Part shown: positions 51,501-59,339 of the stretch, in pieces
Layout of the letters: every line of letters begins with the position of its first letter
How positions within the stretch are numbered: position 1 is the first letter of the stretch
DNA from: PMNU01 sp035479375
GTDB lineage: Bacteria; Patescibacteriota; Saccharimonadia; Saccharimonadales; UBA4665
NCBI GenBank assembly: GCA_035479375.1
Contig: DATIIT010000009.1
Coordinates: forward strand, 1 to 64,000
Reading direction: 5' to 3'
Length of the DNA stretch: 64,000 nucleotides
Program-made: the position numbers and the translations under genes
Notes under the pieces: generated by a model
Told to the model about the DNA's origin: nothing
Database searches by the model: none
The model's input: only the letters and a program-made list of their open reading frames with translations

Positions 51501-52914
51501 CACCACGGCCGACCCTACCACCAACCTGGCTTCGCTCAACGGCGGCTTGTTCTACAACTCCACCACCAACAAGGTGAGCTTGATAGAGAACGGCCAAGTG
51601 AAGATTATTTGTAACACCACGGACCTGGGCTGCGGCACCGGCACGGTGACGCTGCAGAACGCCTACACCAACTCGGTGGGCAGCACCACGCCTGAAATTA
51701 AGGTGGACTCTACCCGCGGCGGCGTAGACATCCAGGACGCGGACACTACCATTGGTGCCAACCTGCTCACGGTGCGTGGCTCCAATGGGAGCGGCCTGGG
51801 CGCGGTGCTGTTTGGGGTGGGAAGCGACGGCACCATCGACATTGGCAGCGCAACCGGGACGGCCACGGTGACGCTAGGCAAGTCTACAGACAGCCAGACG
51901 ATCAACATCGGCAATGCCACTACGGCTACCGGCAAGACGCTGACGGTCAACATGGCCACTTCGGCTACGGGCACGGGCAAGGCCATCGTGACTATTGGCG
52001 GCACCAACGACGCCAGCTCGCTGACGCTGCAGTCCGGCACGGGCAACACGTCGCTGCTGAGCACCGGCAACATTACCATCGGCACCTCAGACACTACCGG
52101 CACACTGCTGGTGCTGGACACTAAGACAGGCAGCGGTGACCCCACGGGTGTTGCCGGCGGTATGTATTACAACTCCAACCTGGGCGCTTTCCGCTGTTTT
52201 GAGGGTGACCCGGCAGGCACCGGTTACTGGCGCAACTGTATGCAAACCGCCCACACCTCGTGGCACTACCAAAACGAGTTGACCACCAAAAACTCCGACG
52301 GTGTGATCTCAACGCTAGCAGCCGGCACCGGCGCAATATGTGACGGCAGCAGTATCGCAGCTACCGCCGGGCATCCGGGAATTATTGAGCAAGAGACAGG
52401 AACGGCAACCAACGGCTACTGCTTGATCGGCTCCAACGACGCCAACGGCCAGAGCATTTTGCTGGGCAATAACGACACCTGGCGCTATGAGTCCGCGGTC
52501 CAATATCCCACGCTGTCCAACGGCACGGACCGCTATGTGCACCGCATCGGCTTTGATGACTCGTCGGTTGGCAACCTTGACCCCACAGACGGCTGTATCT
52601 TTAAGTACAGCGACAACGTCAACTCAGGTAAATTCCAAGGCGCCTGCTTTAACAACACGGCCACCACAACCTGCGACACCGGCTTAACTGTGGCGGCCGC
52701 CACCTGGTACCGGCTGACCATTGTGGTAAATGCCGCCGGCAATTCCGTGGACTTTGAAGTGAACGGCGTCAGCAAGTGTCAGGTAACCAGTAATATTCCT
52801 ACATCACGTGTCACCACATTTATGAGTAACTTTGTGAAAACTCTGGGGACCACCACCAGGTCGGCGTATCTTGACTATATCGAGCTGGATGCCCAGTTCG
52901 GCGGTACTCGCTAG
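45514..52914 (+). CDS. Giant fibre protein 2, N-anchored beta-strand-repeat adhesin-like (2466 aa)
   Basis: The layout matches giant fibre 1: cytoplasmic residues 1-62, membrane helix 69-87 after RLLKRAD, and a head-like domain PSVQPNAPTAGQLYFDQNTN. The stalk is longer and contains three copies of a 327-aa module (about residues 532-1270). Cys-pair motifs such as ICLSSGNCLG and ICTTAGNCTG recur. A GGMYYNSNLGAFRCFEG module precedes the tip (about 2240-2466). The tip, with YVHRIGFDDSS, WYRLTIVVNAAGNSVDFEVN and YLDYIELDAQF, resembles the concanavalin/LamG-like ends of some phage tail proteins. GTG start. Adhesion or receptor binding is inferred from architecture. Confidence 0.84.
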   Translation: MDQNQNTNTNVGPISGGTDQPGTLDYGVAAGVADPEALSLEPVSATLPDEAARAAKRTNVAVRLLKRADVLLVLLLIAGMVGLIVANVRHKAHNKGVASITDQYNTVTLPLAGYVANAQGVNFGSSSVVINGALKVNDGLVVTPSVQPNAPTAGQLYFDQNTNQMAYYNGKSFVPLVSQGAVVQSVGGASGQLTLGNGLSVTGNQLNVAFPSQAASVTSLGGQSGAVSLGNGLTLVGGALQNSGALSITAGNNISVTNDGKGNYTINNTGAGTGTVTSPGGTSGQFALFDGAQDIVGSLLSQSGTTITITGDLNVVTGGLSLGNALTVPNGGTGATSLASNGVVVSNGTAAFTAVTGGSPGLCLLSTAGAPAFGACPGNAGVTTLNGLSGVLAIANASGAGSTITIDDATTAGGKGIASFNNTNFTAAGGVVNTIQDISTTAATTFGRLTLSSNQATNPMLLVNNTNGGASGNLLDLQLGGVSKFSVQPGGNISATGTINGQTISNVANFTGSLGVSGNTTLTGTLAVNGGSIGSSGALSISPTGTLTAGTTGQTLTLQGNGSTTLAATSGGFTTTLSFQAPTANVTYRLPTAAANTYDICTTAGNCTGTGGGVTTPGGTNNKLSKFTGAQTLGDSSISDTGVLVTTSANIAIQGGTATVGVANTQTGSLTLAYGSANFSGTVTQGVLTNNRTYTLPDASGTVCLSSGNCLGGGSGGANTALSNLTSVAINTSLLPGSTSIDLGSAAAPFRNLYIAGSSASPGTNNFQITGSATQARTITIPDATGTICLNNSTNCGFLTGTGTAFVQNGNTLGAAAFMGTSDNFALNLVTNNIARLTLANTGGATFSGNVAINGSTLSSAAALNITPSGTLTVGASAQTLTLQGDGSTTLSATGGGFTTTVGFTGSPTGAVTYNFDRSAAPNTYTICTTAGNCVGGGGGVTTSGGSTNKVAKFSGSQTLADSSLTDNGTTVTTTGNLVVQGGSATVGVANSQTGILSLAYGSANFSGSLTQGTLTGNQTYTLPDATGTICLSSGNCLGGGGGGGANAALSNLSSVAINTSLLPGTTTIDLGSSSAPFRNLYIAGSSGTPGTNNFQITGTATSPRTITLPDATGTVCLNSSASCGFATGSGSAFVQSGNSFGATGVLGTNDNNGLNIRTNGNTALGLSAAGDATFAGNVTIQGTTLSSSGALSITPGSSLTVGATTQTLTLQGNASTTLTATGGGFTTTVGFTGSPTASVAYNFDRTATGGPYAICTTAGNCTGTGGGVTTLGGSTGTIAVFTGSQAIGNSLLSQSGGVVTVAGGLNLTSGNTYQINNTQISSANLSNDSNLAKLSASQTFSGATVTFKNASVDTTNAFNIQNAGGSRLFTADTTNGQIILGTSSTLDGKLVFNNVSNTNTATIVPGTPTGPRTITLPDSTGTICLDSGNCAGAGSTLQTAYNFSVGGTTPKIKLNSTLNGVDIQDADTTIGANLFNVRASNGAGLGSVLFGVGNTGQATLQNSANSTTALRLLTQGGTTVLTGDTTNGKVILGQGGTLDGKLVFSNATNANLVTVSSAAVTNARTVTLPDSSGTVCLDSGNCSGSGSTNTLQAAYNAGNTISTNGNDIAFTVNSSQNFTVTTAATATGGSVFSLADGSNATPPGQLILVRNNDINQPLGKGIAVTSAGGGISTALDASGSNITNALAIGANAISGTNFSVNGSGAVTAVGVNSGSGLLQGAGGLTATGAVSLNTTGTGNTSIGNGTGTLALTSAALNVTTLGAVSGVTTLATSGIITAGSLGAANTTTLLCRNSTNQIATCAGTGAGVAFIQGGNSFGVAGDLGTNDGFELNLRTNNATRITLSTTGDFTWAASSAGNFDQSSSTGTFKTGSGNVSLNGSTTVAATKTLTVTSGLTSLTGNTSGDALNVSNSSSTGNIAVFSDGATAVATWANGGSVLFQNQTDSATAFRIQDTGSGTLLTANTATRTSGVAGNTVKIGDSTGTDTATTFLQLDGTTADPTTNLASLNGGLFYNSTTNKVSLIENGQVKIICNTTDLGCGTGTVTLQNAYTNSVGSTTPEIKVDSTRGGVDIQDADTTIGANLLTVRGSNGSGLGAVLFGVGSDGTIDIGSATGTATVTLGKSTDSQTINIGNATTATGKTLTVNMATSATGTGKAIVTIGGTNDASSLTLQSGTGNTSLLSTGNITIGTSDTTGTLLVLDTKTGSGDPTGVAGGMYYNSNLGAFRCFEGDPAGTGYWRNCMQTAHTSWHYQNELTTKNSDGVISTLAAGTGAICDGSSIAATAGHPGIIEQETGTATNGYCLIGSNDANGQSILLGNNDTWRYESAVQYPTLSNGTDRYVHRIGFDDSSVGNLDPTDGCIFKYSDNVNSGKFQGACFNNTATTTCDTGLTVAAATWYRLTIVVNAAGNSVDFEVNGVSKCQVTSNIPTSRVTTFMSNFVKTLGTTTRSAYLDYIELDAQFGGTR
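47108..49330 (+). repeat. Three copies of a 981-bp (327-aa) module in giant fibre 2
   Basis: Copies begin near 47108, 48090 and 49071 (SGALSISPTGTLT, AAALNITPSGTLT, SGALSITPGSSLT); the third is partial and fades near 49330. CLGGG codons at 47641 and 48622 are 981 bp apart. A related half-module occurs in giant fibre 1 near 38770-39110, so the modules are shared between the paralogues. Confidence 0.88.
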
Positions 52915-52920
52915 GGTGGT

Positions 52921-53445
52921 CTACTGGCTCAGACGCAGCGACTGGGCCAAATCACTCAGCTCGTCTTTCGTGGCGCTGGAAGTGTTGAGTAAAATGAGCG
53001 TTCGTTTATCCTGGCTGACGATAGTGGCGACTGTGCCGCTCGGGATCGTGCTCAAGATACCCTGGCCAATGGCTACGGCATCAATAGGGGAGCCTTGCGC
53101 GGCAAGGTCGTCTGCGGGGAAGCCGTTGGGCACTGGTTGCTCGTTGACGCTGACCGTCCGGCCGAAGTGATCGGTAAGCAGTAGGTGTAGCAGACCGGCG
53201 CCTTGGTCGTAGGAGGCGTGGGTCATATCGGCCTGAAAGCCGTCGGGCAGGGGGTGCGGCAAATATATGGGGAAGGACACTGACTCACGAATACGCCCCG
53301 GCAACTGTGACGCCCGGGAGTGTGCGGCCATAAACCACAATGCACCGCCAATCACCACTACGGCGCCACCGGCAACAATGATGCCGAGGAGCACGCCCCG
53401 CCGTGCATGTGCCTGCCCCAGACCCTCGTTCTGCTCTCGTTCCAT
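52921..53445 (-). CDS. Small single-pass membrane protein (174 aa)
   Basis: A short cytoplasmic start, a membrane helix (17-40) and an outer domain of about 125 residues are visible. The domain runs from VSFPIYLPHPLPDGF through GRTVSVNEQPVP to RTLILLNTSSATKDELSDLAQSL, alternating strands and helices. It resembles the outer domain of the 306-aa protein in its ending. The stop codon is 6 nt from the end of giant fibre 2 on the other strand, with no terminator between them. The function is unknown. Confidence 0.68.
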   Translation of the reverse strand: MEREQNEGLGQAHARRGVLLGIIVAGGAVVVIGGALWFMAAHSRASQLPGRIRESVSFPIYLPHPLPDGFQADMTHASYDQGAGLLHLLLTDHFGRTVSVNEQPVPNGFPADDLAAQGSPIDAVAIGQGILSTIPSGTVATIVSQDKRTLILLNTSSATKDELSDLAQSLRLSQ

Positions 53446-53494
53446 GCTGCTAACTGTAGCGTATATTTAAGATGAAAATCAACACATGCTTATG

Positions 53495-53523
53495 TTTACG
53501 GCCGTCCGCAAAGGCGGTATACT
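53495..53523 (+). promoter_or_regulatory. Promoter of the LytR-CpsA-Psr gene
   Basis: TTTACG (53495-53500), 17 nt and TATACT (53518-53523), with a leader of about 9 nt and no Shine-Dalgarno. Confidence 0.75.
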
Positions 53524-53538
53524 AGGTGCTATTCGCCT

Positions 53539-55281
53539 ATGCATGAGTTCAGAAAACAAACAGGGCGCGGGCAGCGCCAAGCTATCGATGGCTTTTTGGG
53601 CAGCGCCCCAGGTAAATCGCGCATTGCCGCCCAGCCTCCCCAAGGGCATCGCGCGCGGCTCGATGGCCTCCGGCCGTCTCTGCGCCAGGTAAGCGATTTC
53701 CGCCGCCCCGAAGGCTTGCACCCAGTACAGCCTACCGGTAGCCGCGCCCGGCCACTTGGCGCACCCTTGAAGCAAGCCGCTCCTGTGCAGGGCCAGGCTG
53801 CTACGCCGGCGTCCAGCCAACAGGGCTCGCTGCTGCACATGTCGCTTCCCAGCGGCAGCATGCTCGGCGGCAGCACCAAAGAGCGCAAACTGTCCCGCAA
53901 AGAAAAGCGCCAGGCCCGTGCTAAAAAAGGCGGCAAATGGTACACATTCCGTAAGTGGAGCTTGCGCAGCGGGCTCGTGGCTGTCGCCCTTGTTTTGGTG
54001 GTAGGTGGCTTTTTGGGTATCAAAACGCTGCACCAGCTGCACAAAGTCTTGAAGGGCGGCGGCACTGCCGCGGCACTGCAAGCCAACGTTAAGCCACAGC
54101 TTTTAAAGGGCGAGGGCGACGGCCGCATAAATTTCTTGCTTCTGGGGCGCGGCGGCGACGGCCACGACGGGCCAGACCTCACTGATACTATCTTGGTGGC
54201 TAGCATCGACCCTTTGCATAAGACAGCAGCCTTGGTGAGCATCCCGCGCGACCTGTGGGTTACCGGGCCAAGCGGCGGCGCAGGGAAGATTAACGCCATT
54301 TACGCCAACGCCAAATATGCTGCCCTGGCGCGCAGCCCCAAAGACGCTAGCGGAGCGGACACTGCCGGCGAAGTGGCCATCGCCCAAGAGGTCACCACCG
54401 TGCTCGGTATCCCCATCCACTATCATGTGCTCATGGATTTCCAGGCCTTTAAAGAAGCGGTGGACGCTGTGGGCGGCGTGGATGTGAACGTGCCCGAAGA
54501 CCTCATTGACCCGACCATGGCCTGGGAAAATGGCTGGAACGCCACGCTGGCCAAGAAGGGCCTGGACCACATGGGCGGCTTCCAGGCGCTGGAGTATGTG
54601 CGCTCCCGCCACACCTCGGCCCGCGGCGACTTTGACCGCACCGAGCGCCAGCGCCTGCTCATAGAGGCGCTCAGCCAAAAAGTGCTGTCCGCCGGCACCT
54701 ACACCAACCCGCTTAAGATTTCGCAGCTGCTCAGCGCCTTTGGCAACCATGTGTCTACCGACCTCAGCGTCAACGACTCGCTGCGGCTGGCCGGCATCTT
54801 AAAAGACGTGCACGGGCAGGCCATCCAATCTGTTGGCTTGGCCGACCCGCCCAACAATTTTGTGCACACCGGTGACATTGGCAGCGCTTCGGTGGTGCTG
54901 CCCACAGCCGGCCAAGACAATTACACTGCTATCCAGAACTACGTCCGCAACACCCTAAAAGACCCGTACATCGCCCAAGAGGCCGCCGCCGTAGAAGTGT
55001 TGAACGGCACGAGCACCCCGGGCTTGGCCAGCACCACCGGCGACAAGCTCAAATCCTACGGCTATAACGTTGTCAAAGTAGATAGCGCGCCCACTTCCAA
55101 TTATGCGCAGACCACCCTCGTTGACCTCACGGGCGGCAAAAAGCCGTACACCAAAAATTACCTGCAAAAGCGCTTCAACGCCAAGCTGGCCACCAAGCTG
55201 CCAGACGCCACAATCCAAGCAACCGGCGCCGATTTTGTGGTAATCTTAGGGCAGGATGCGACCACTAATAGCCAAAATTAA
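53539..55281 (+). CDS. LytR-CpsA-Psr family transferase with LytR_C domain (580 aa)
   Basis: LCP enzymes move glycopolymers from lipid carriers onto peptidoglycan. An unusually long cytoplasmic region (1-143), rich in Gln/Pro/Arg, precedes one membrane helix (about 145-162). The LCP domain (about 190-385) has NFLLLGRGGDGHDGPDLTDT, VSIPRDLWV and the Arg-rich YVRSRHTSARGDFDRTERQR, which binds the lipid phosphate. A C-terminal LytR_C domain (about 477-575), with AAAVEVLNGTSTPGLAS, ends the protein. The downstream membrane gene overlaps it by 26 nt. Confidence 0.92.
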   Translation: MHEFRKQTGRGQRQAIDGFLGSAPGKSRIAAQPPQGHRARLDGLRPSLRQVSDFRRPEGLHPVQPTGSRARPLGAPLKQAAPVQGQAATPASSQQGSLLHMSLPSGSMLGGSTKERKLSRKEKRQARAKKGGKWYTFRKWSLRSGLVAVALVLVVGGFLGIKTLHQLHKVLKGGGTAAALQANVKPQLLKGEGDGRINFLLLGRGGDGHDGPDLTDTILVASIDPLHKTAALVSIPRDLWVTGPSGGAGKINAIYANAKYAALARSPKDASGADTAGEVAIAQEVTTVLGIPIHYHVLMDFQAFKEAVDAVGGVDVNVPEDLIDPTMAWENGWNATLAKKGLDHMGGFQALEYVRSRHTSARGDFDRTERQRLLIEALSQKVLSAGTYTNPLKISQLLSAFGNHVSTDLSVNDSLRLAGILKDVHGQAIQSVGLADPPNNFVHTGDIGSASVVLPTAGQDNYTAIQNYVRNTLKDPYIAQEAAAVEVLNGTSTPGLASTTGDKLKSYGYNVVKVDSAPTSNYAQTTLVDLTGGKKPYTKNYLQKRFNAKLATKLPDATIQATGADFVVILGQDATTNSQN

Positions 55282-56023
55282 GCCGGCCAACGGCTTCTCG
55301 AGAGTTGCGCATGTGGGGCTCAATGTTTTGCTGGCCTTACTGGTGTTTGTGCTGGTGCGGATCGATTTTGTCCAGCTGGCCTTGGCCTTAATTTTGTTAA
55401 GTAAGTGGCGTATGTTTGCAGTGCGCCCCCGCTTTTGGCCGGCCAACATCCGGGCCAACTCAGTCGATATTATCGTCAGTGCCTCCATTTTGTTGTTTAT
55501 GGTGCATGCCGGGACCACCTGGCTGCAGCTGGGCTGGATGGCGGCGTACATCATATGGCTGCTGGTGGTAAAGCCGGCGTCTAGCGCGCTGATGATCTCG
55601 CTGCAGGCCATGGCTGGTTTACTGTTTGGCATGACGGCACTGTTTTTGGGTTGGGGCGACGGCGCACTGTACTGGCTGGTGCTGAGTGCGGCGGTTATCG
55701 CTTATTTGGTGGCACGCCATTTCCTGGACGCCTTCGACGAGCCCTACGCCAAGCTGCTGTCTTACTTGTGGGCGTATTTTACCGCCGGCCTCACCTGGAT
55801 ACTGAGCCACTGGCTGCTGTTTTACGGCTTCTTGGCGCAGCCAACCCTGCTTCTGACCGCACTCGGTTATGGCTTGGCCGCGCTGTACTACCTGGACCAC
55901 AACGACCGCCTGTCTAAAATCGCCCGCCTGGAGATTATTGTGACTACCTTTGCCATCATTATGGCCGTGGTGGTGTCGCTGTCGCTGAATGTAAGCACGA
56001 CCGTGCGCGCGCTGCTGCGTTAA
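55256..56023 (+). CDS. Polytopic membrane protein (255 aa)
   Basis: Most of the length is hydrophobic, with about eight predicted membrane helices and short loops (for example SVDIIVSASILLFMVHAG, ALYWLVLSAAVIAYLVA, LEIIVTTFAIIMAVVVSLSL). I recognise no family signature. The start overlaps the LCP gene by 26 nt, so the two are translationally linked, and htrA follows after 30 nt. A role in envelope polymer handling is possible from context only. Confidence 0.75.
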   Translation: MRPLIAKIKPANGFSRVAHVGLNVLLALLVFVLVRIDFVQLALALILLSKWRMFAVRPRFWPANIRANSVDIIVSASILLFMVHAGTTWLQLGWMAAYIIWLLVVKPASSALMISLQAMAGLLFGMTALFLGWGDGALYWLVLSAAVIAYLVARHFLDAFDEPYAKLLSYLWAYFTAGLTWILSHWLLFYGFLAQPTLLLTALGYGLAALYYLDHNDRLSKIARLEIIVTTFAIIMAVVVSLSLNVSTTVRALLR

Positions 56024-56053
56024 CAACAGAGTAAACGGGGGAATAATAACAGC

Positions 56054-57391
56054 ATGGAAGACCATACGCCAGATACGCCAAACGAGGGCAAGCCGGAGCC
56101 GCGCACCCCAGCTAAATTCACGCCGCAGTGGTCGGACAAGCCAAAAGAGGCGGACAAAGGGCAGTTAGCCACTGGCCGGCCTTCGGCAGCAGGCGCCCGG
56201 GTGGGCGCATCCCGCGCAGCGCTCGGCCCGGAACACCCCAAGGTGCGTTTCTTGGCGCTGGCCATGCTGGTTATCATTGCGCTGGCCGGCGGCTTTTTGG
56301 GTGGCTGGCTCGGCACCCACGACGATACCGGCAAGACGACCATCCAGAAGCAGCAGGTGGTCCTGAAAAGCCAGGGTGACCTCATTAGCCACATTGCCGC
56401 CACCGTGGGGCCAAGCGTGGTGTCGGTAAATACCACAACCACCGTTACCGCAGATAGCACACAAAGCTTCTTTTTTGGCGGCCAGCCGCAGTCGAGCGAG
56501 CAACAGGCATCGGGCACTGGCATTATCCTGACCACCGACGGGCTGATCGTCACCAACCGCCACGTTGTGCCGGCCGGCACCGACAAAGTCAGCGTCACCC
56601 TGTCTGACGGCACTGAGTACGACGACGTTACCGTGGTCGGCCGCACCGCGCCCGCAGACAGCCTAGACGTGGCTTTCCTGAAAATCGGCGACACCAAGGG
56701 CAAAAAGTTGACGCCGGCCACCATTGGTGACTCTACCAAGACGAAGGTGGGCGACTCGGTCATCGCCATCGGCAACGCGCTCGGGCAGTTCCAAAACACC
56801 GTCACCAGCGGCATTTTGTCTGGCTACGGCCGCAGCATCCAGGCCACGGACAGCAACGGCAGTAACCCCGAAAACCTGGAAGACCTCTTCCAGACCGACG
56901 CCGCCATCAACGAGGGCAACTCCGGTGGCCCGCTAGTGAACCTGGACGGGCAAGTGATTGGCATCAACACCGCCACATCGGCCAACGCCCAGAGCATCGG
57001 CTTTGCTATCCCTATAAATGACGTCAGCGGGCTGATTAAGTCCGTGGAAGCCAGCGGCAAGCTGCAGCGCCCGTACATTGGCGTGGTGTACGTGCCGCTT
57101 ACCAACGACGTCGCCAAGCAGTACAACCTGAGTGTGACGCGCGGGGCGTACATCCCCACGGCCGACCAAGCTGGCCAGGACCCGATCATTGGTGGCGGCC
57201 CGGCAGACAAAGCTGGCCTGCAGGCAGGGGATATCATCACCAAGCTGGATGACACGGCCATAGACCAAACTAACAGCTTGTCCGCGCTCGTAAACAAGCA
57301 CAGCGTGGGCGATAAAGTAACGCTCACCGTCATCGAAAACGGCAAGACTAAGACCGTAGACGTGACGCTCGGCGCTGCACCCAGCAACTAG
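56054..57391 (+). CDS. htrA: HtrA/DegP-type serine protease with PDZ domain (445 aa)
   Basis: It degrades misfolded exported proteins at the cell surface. An N-terminal cytoplasmic tail (1-63) and one membrane helix (65-86) anchor it. The trypsin-like domain has the triad H170 (TNRHVV), D205 (SLDVAFLK) and S290 (GNSGGPL). One PDZ domain (about 340-440) includes GLQAGDIITKLDDTAI. Possession of a single PDZ and a membrane anchor matches Gram-positive-type HtrA. It forms a likely operon with the LCP and polytopic genes. It could also police the giant surface proteins, but that is a guess. Confidence 0.94.
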   Translation: MEDHTPDTPNEGKPEPRTPAKFTPQWSDKPKEADKGQLATGRPSAAGARVGASRAALGPEHPKVRFLALAMLVIIALAGGFLGGWLGTHDDTGKTTIQKQQVVLKSQGDLISHIAATVGPSVVSVNTTTTVTADSTQSFFFGGQPQSSEQQASGTGIILTTDGLIVTNRHVVPAGTDKVSVTLSDGTEYDDVTVVGRTAPADSLDVAFLKIGDTKGKKLTPATIGDSTKTKVGDSVIAIGNALGQFQNTVTSGILSGYGRSIQATDSNGSNPENLEDLFQTDAAINEGNSGGPLVNLDGQVIGINTATSANAQSIGFAIPINDVSGLIKSVEASGKLQRPYIGVVYVPLTNDVAKQYNLSVTRGAYIPTADQAGQDPIIGGGPADKAGLQAGDIITKLDDTAIDQTNSLSALVNKHSVGDKVTLTVIENGKTKTVDVTLGAAPSN

Positions 57392-57393
57392 TT

Positions 57394-58233
57394 TTACAGA
57401 GGTTGGAAGGCCTGCGCAAAGCCCTGGCGGCCGGCCATGTAAAAGCCGGCCGCGCGGGCAAGCAGGGCATTGGTGTGGTGCTGCGCGGGCAGCGACTCGG
57501 TAATTATAAGCATAGGCTTGTTCACGTCACCGGCCAACGCCGCCCAAAAGCGCTTGTAATGGTCGAGCCCATCCGGGCCGGAAAACAGCGCCTGTTTGGG
57601 CTCATGCCCGGCCGCCCGGTTAATGGTGAGCTGCTCCGGCACGTATGGCAAGTTGGCCAGGATGATGTCGTGCTGGCGCTTGATGCCGCTCAAGAGGTCC
57701 TGCTTTTCCAGGGTGGCGCTTACATGCAGCGCGCCGGAGTTGTGGCGCGCAACCTCCAGGGCGCTATCGTCGATGTCATATAAAAATACCTGCGTGCCGG
57801 GCAATTCCAGGCCGGCGGTAAGGCCCAAAATGCCAGAGCCGGTGCCCACGTCGGCTACCGAAAGGGCTTCGGCGCCGTGCTGCGGGTCTTGCGGCCGGGG
57901 CAGCTGCGGCACGAACTGCTTTAGCAGCTCAATGATGGCTTCGGATTCCGGCCGCGGCACCAACACCCGCTTATCCACCAAAAACGTGCGGCCAAAAAAC
58001 GGCGCCTGGCCGCGGATATACGCCAGCGGCTCGTGCGTCTCCCGCCGCACCCGTTTTTTATACAGCCCGGCGTACACCGGCGCCGGGATTTCCCGCTCCG
58101 GGTGCGCCAGCAAAACGGCGCGGTCTTCGTGCAGCGCGTCCTCCAGTAAAATAAGCGCGTCCAGCCGTGCGCTTTCCACGCCGGCCGCTTGCAGCGCAGC
58201 GGTGGTTACGGCCAGATATTCGCTAATGGTCAT
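57394..58233 (-). CDS. prmC: Release factor glutamine methyltransferase (279 aa)
   Basis: PrmC methylates the Gln of the GGQ motif in release factors. The SAM-binding motif VADVGTGSGILGL and the N-terminal helical domain with RRETHEPLAYIRGQAPFFGR are typical. The catalytic NPPY motif is NLPY here (ILANLPYVPEQ), a substitution of the second residue. It is the second gene of prfA-prmC: the prfA stop and the prmC start overlap as ATGA. It is convergent with htrA, with 2 nt between their stops and no terminator visible. Confidence 0.92.
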   Translation of the reverse strand: MTISEYLAVTTAALQAAGVESARLDALILLEDALHEDRAVLLAHPEREIPAPVYAGLYKKRVRRETHEPLAYIRGQAPFFGRTFLVDKRVLVPRPESEAIIELLKQFVPQLPRPQDPQHGAEALSVADVGTGSGILGLTAGLELPGTQVFLYDIDDSALEVARHNSGALHVSATLEKQDLLSGIKRQHDIILANLPYVPEQLTINRAAGHEPKQALFSGPDGLDHYKRFWAALAGDVNKPMLIITESLPAQHHTNALLARAAGFYMAGRQGFAQAFQPL

Positions 58234-59288
58234 ACTTCGTCATTGAGCAGCTGGCGTTCGTAGGCTTGCAGTTGCTCCACGAGGTCGTCAATCTCACCGT
58301 TGAGCGCGCCGGGGATATTGCTGCGCGAGTACCCGATGCGGTGGTCGGTGATGCGGTCCTGCGGGAAGTTGTAGGTGCGGATTTTTTCCGACCGGTCGCC
58401 GGAGCCAATCAGTTTTTTGCGCGCGTCAGAAAGCTGCTTCTGCTCTTCTTCAATCTTGATGGCCAGCAGGCGGGAGCGCAGCACGCCCAGCGCCTTATCC
58501 TTATTCTTGATCTGCGATTTTTCGTCTTGGCAGGTCACCACAATGCCAGTGGGCAAGTGGGTGATGCGCACGGCGCTGTCCGTGGTGTTCACCGACTGGC
58601 CGCCGTGGCCACTTGAGCGGTAGACGTCGATGCGCAGGTCGCCCGGGTTAATTTCTACGTCGGTTTCCTCGGCCTCGGGCAGCACGGCCACGGTAGCGGT
58701 GGAGGTGTGGATGCGCCCCTGCGACTCGGTGGCCGGCACGCGCTGCACACGGTGCACGCCGGCCTCAAATTTGAGCTGCTTGTACATGTCCTCGCCCTTC
58801 ATGGCAAAGATGATTTCTTTGTAACCGCCCACCTCAGAGGGGGCTTCGTCGATGAGTTCGGCCTTAAAGTGGTGGCGTTCACCCCAGCGCACGTACATGC
58901 GGTACAGCTCGCCGGCAAACAGGCTGGCTTCGTCGCCGCCGGCCGCGGCGCGGATTTCAATGACCACGTCGCGGTCGTCGTTGGGGTCTTTGGGGGTGAG
59001 GGCTTCTTGGAGCGCGGCCTCGTTGGCAGTGGTTTTTTCAGCCAGTTCGTCCAGCTCGGCGCGGGCGAGCTCGGCCATGTCGGCGTCGCTGCCGGCGGCC
59101 AGCTCTTCGGCGTCGCTGCGTGCGCGCGCCAGGCGCGATTTCTGGTCAAACAGCGCCAGCACACGCTCCACTTCGCTGCGCCGCTTGGCCAGCCGCGGGT
59201 ACTCTTTGGAGCTGAAGATTTCCGGGTCGGCCAGCCGTGCTTCCAGCTCGCCCAGTTCCTTACGTAGTGCCTGTTCTTTTTGTTCCAT
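58230..59288 (-). CDS. prfA: Peptide chain release factor 1 (352 aa)
   Basis: RF1 terminates translation at UAA and UAG. The GGQ motif is in SSGHGGQSVNTTDSAVR, and the codon-reading PxT motif is PAT in VQRVPATESQGRIHTS, which marks RF1 rather than RF2. A coiled N-terminal domain is present. Its own stop codon is UGA, which RF1 cannot read. The start codon ATG is at 59288. prmC overlaps its last bases. Confidence 0.97.
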   Translation of the reverse strand: MEQKEQALRKELGELEARLADPEIFSSKEYPRLAKRRSEVERVLALFDQKSRLARARSDAEELAAGSDADMAELARAELDELAEKTTANEAALQEALTPKDPNDDRDVVIEIRAAAGGDEASLFAGELYRMYVRWGERHHFKAELIDEAPSEVGGYKEIIFAMKGEDMYKQLKFEAGVHRVQRVPATESQGRIHTSTATVAVLPEAEETDVEINPGDLRIDVYRSSGHGGQSVNTTDSAVRITHLPTGIVVTCQDEKSQIKNKDKALGVLRSRLLAIKIEEEQKQLSDARKKLIGSGDRSEKIRTYNFPQDRITDHRIGYSRSNIPGALNGEIDDLVEQLQAYERQLLNDEV

Positions 59289-59339
59289 ATGGTTGTCTAG
59301 CGTTCCTGCCGGGATTGTCCCTTGGCGTCAATTAAGTGT

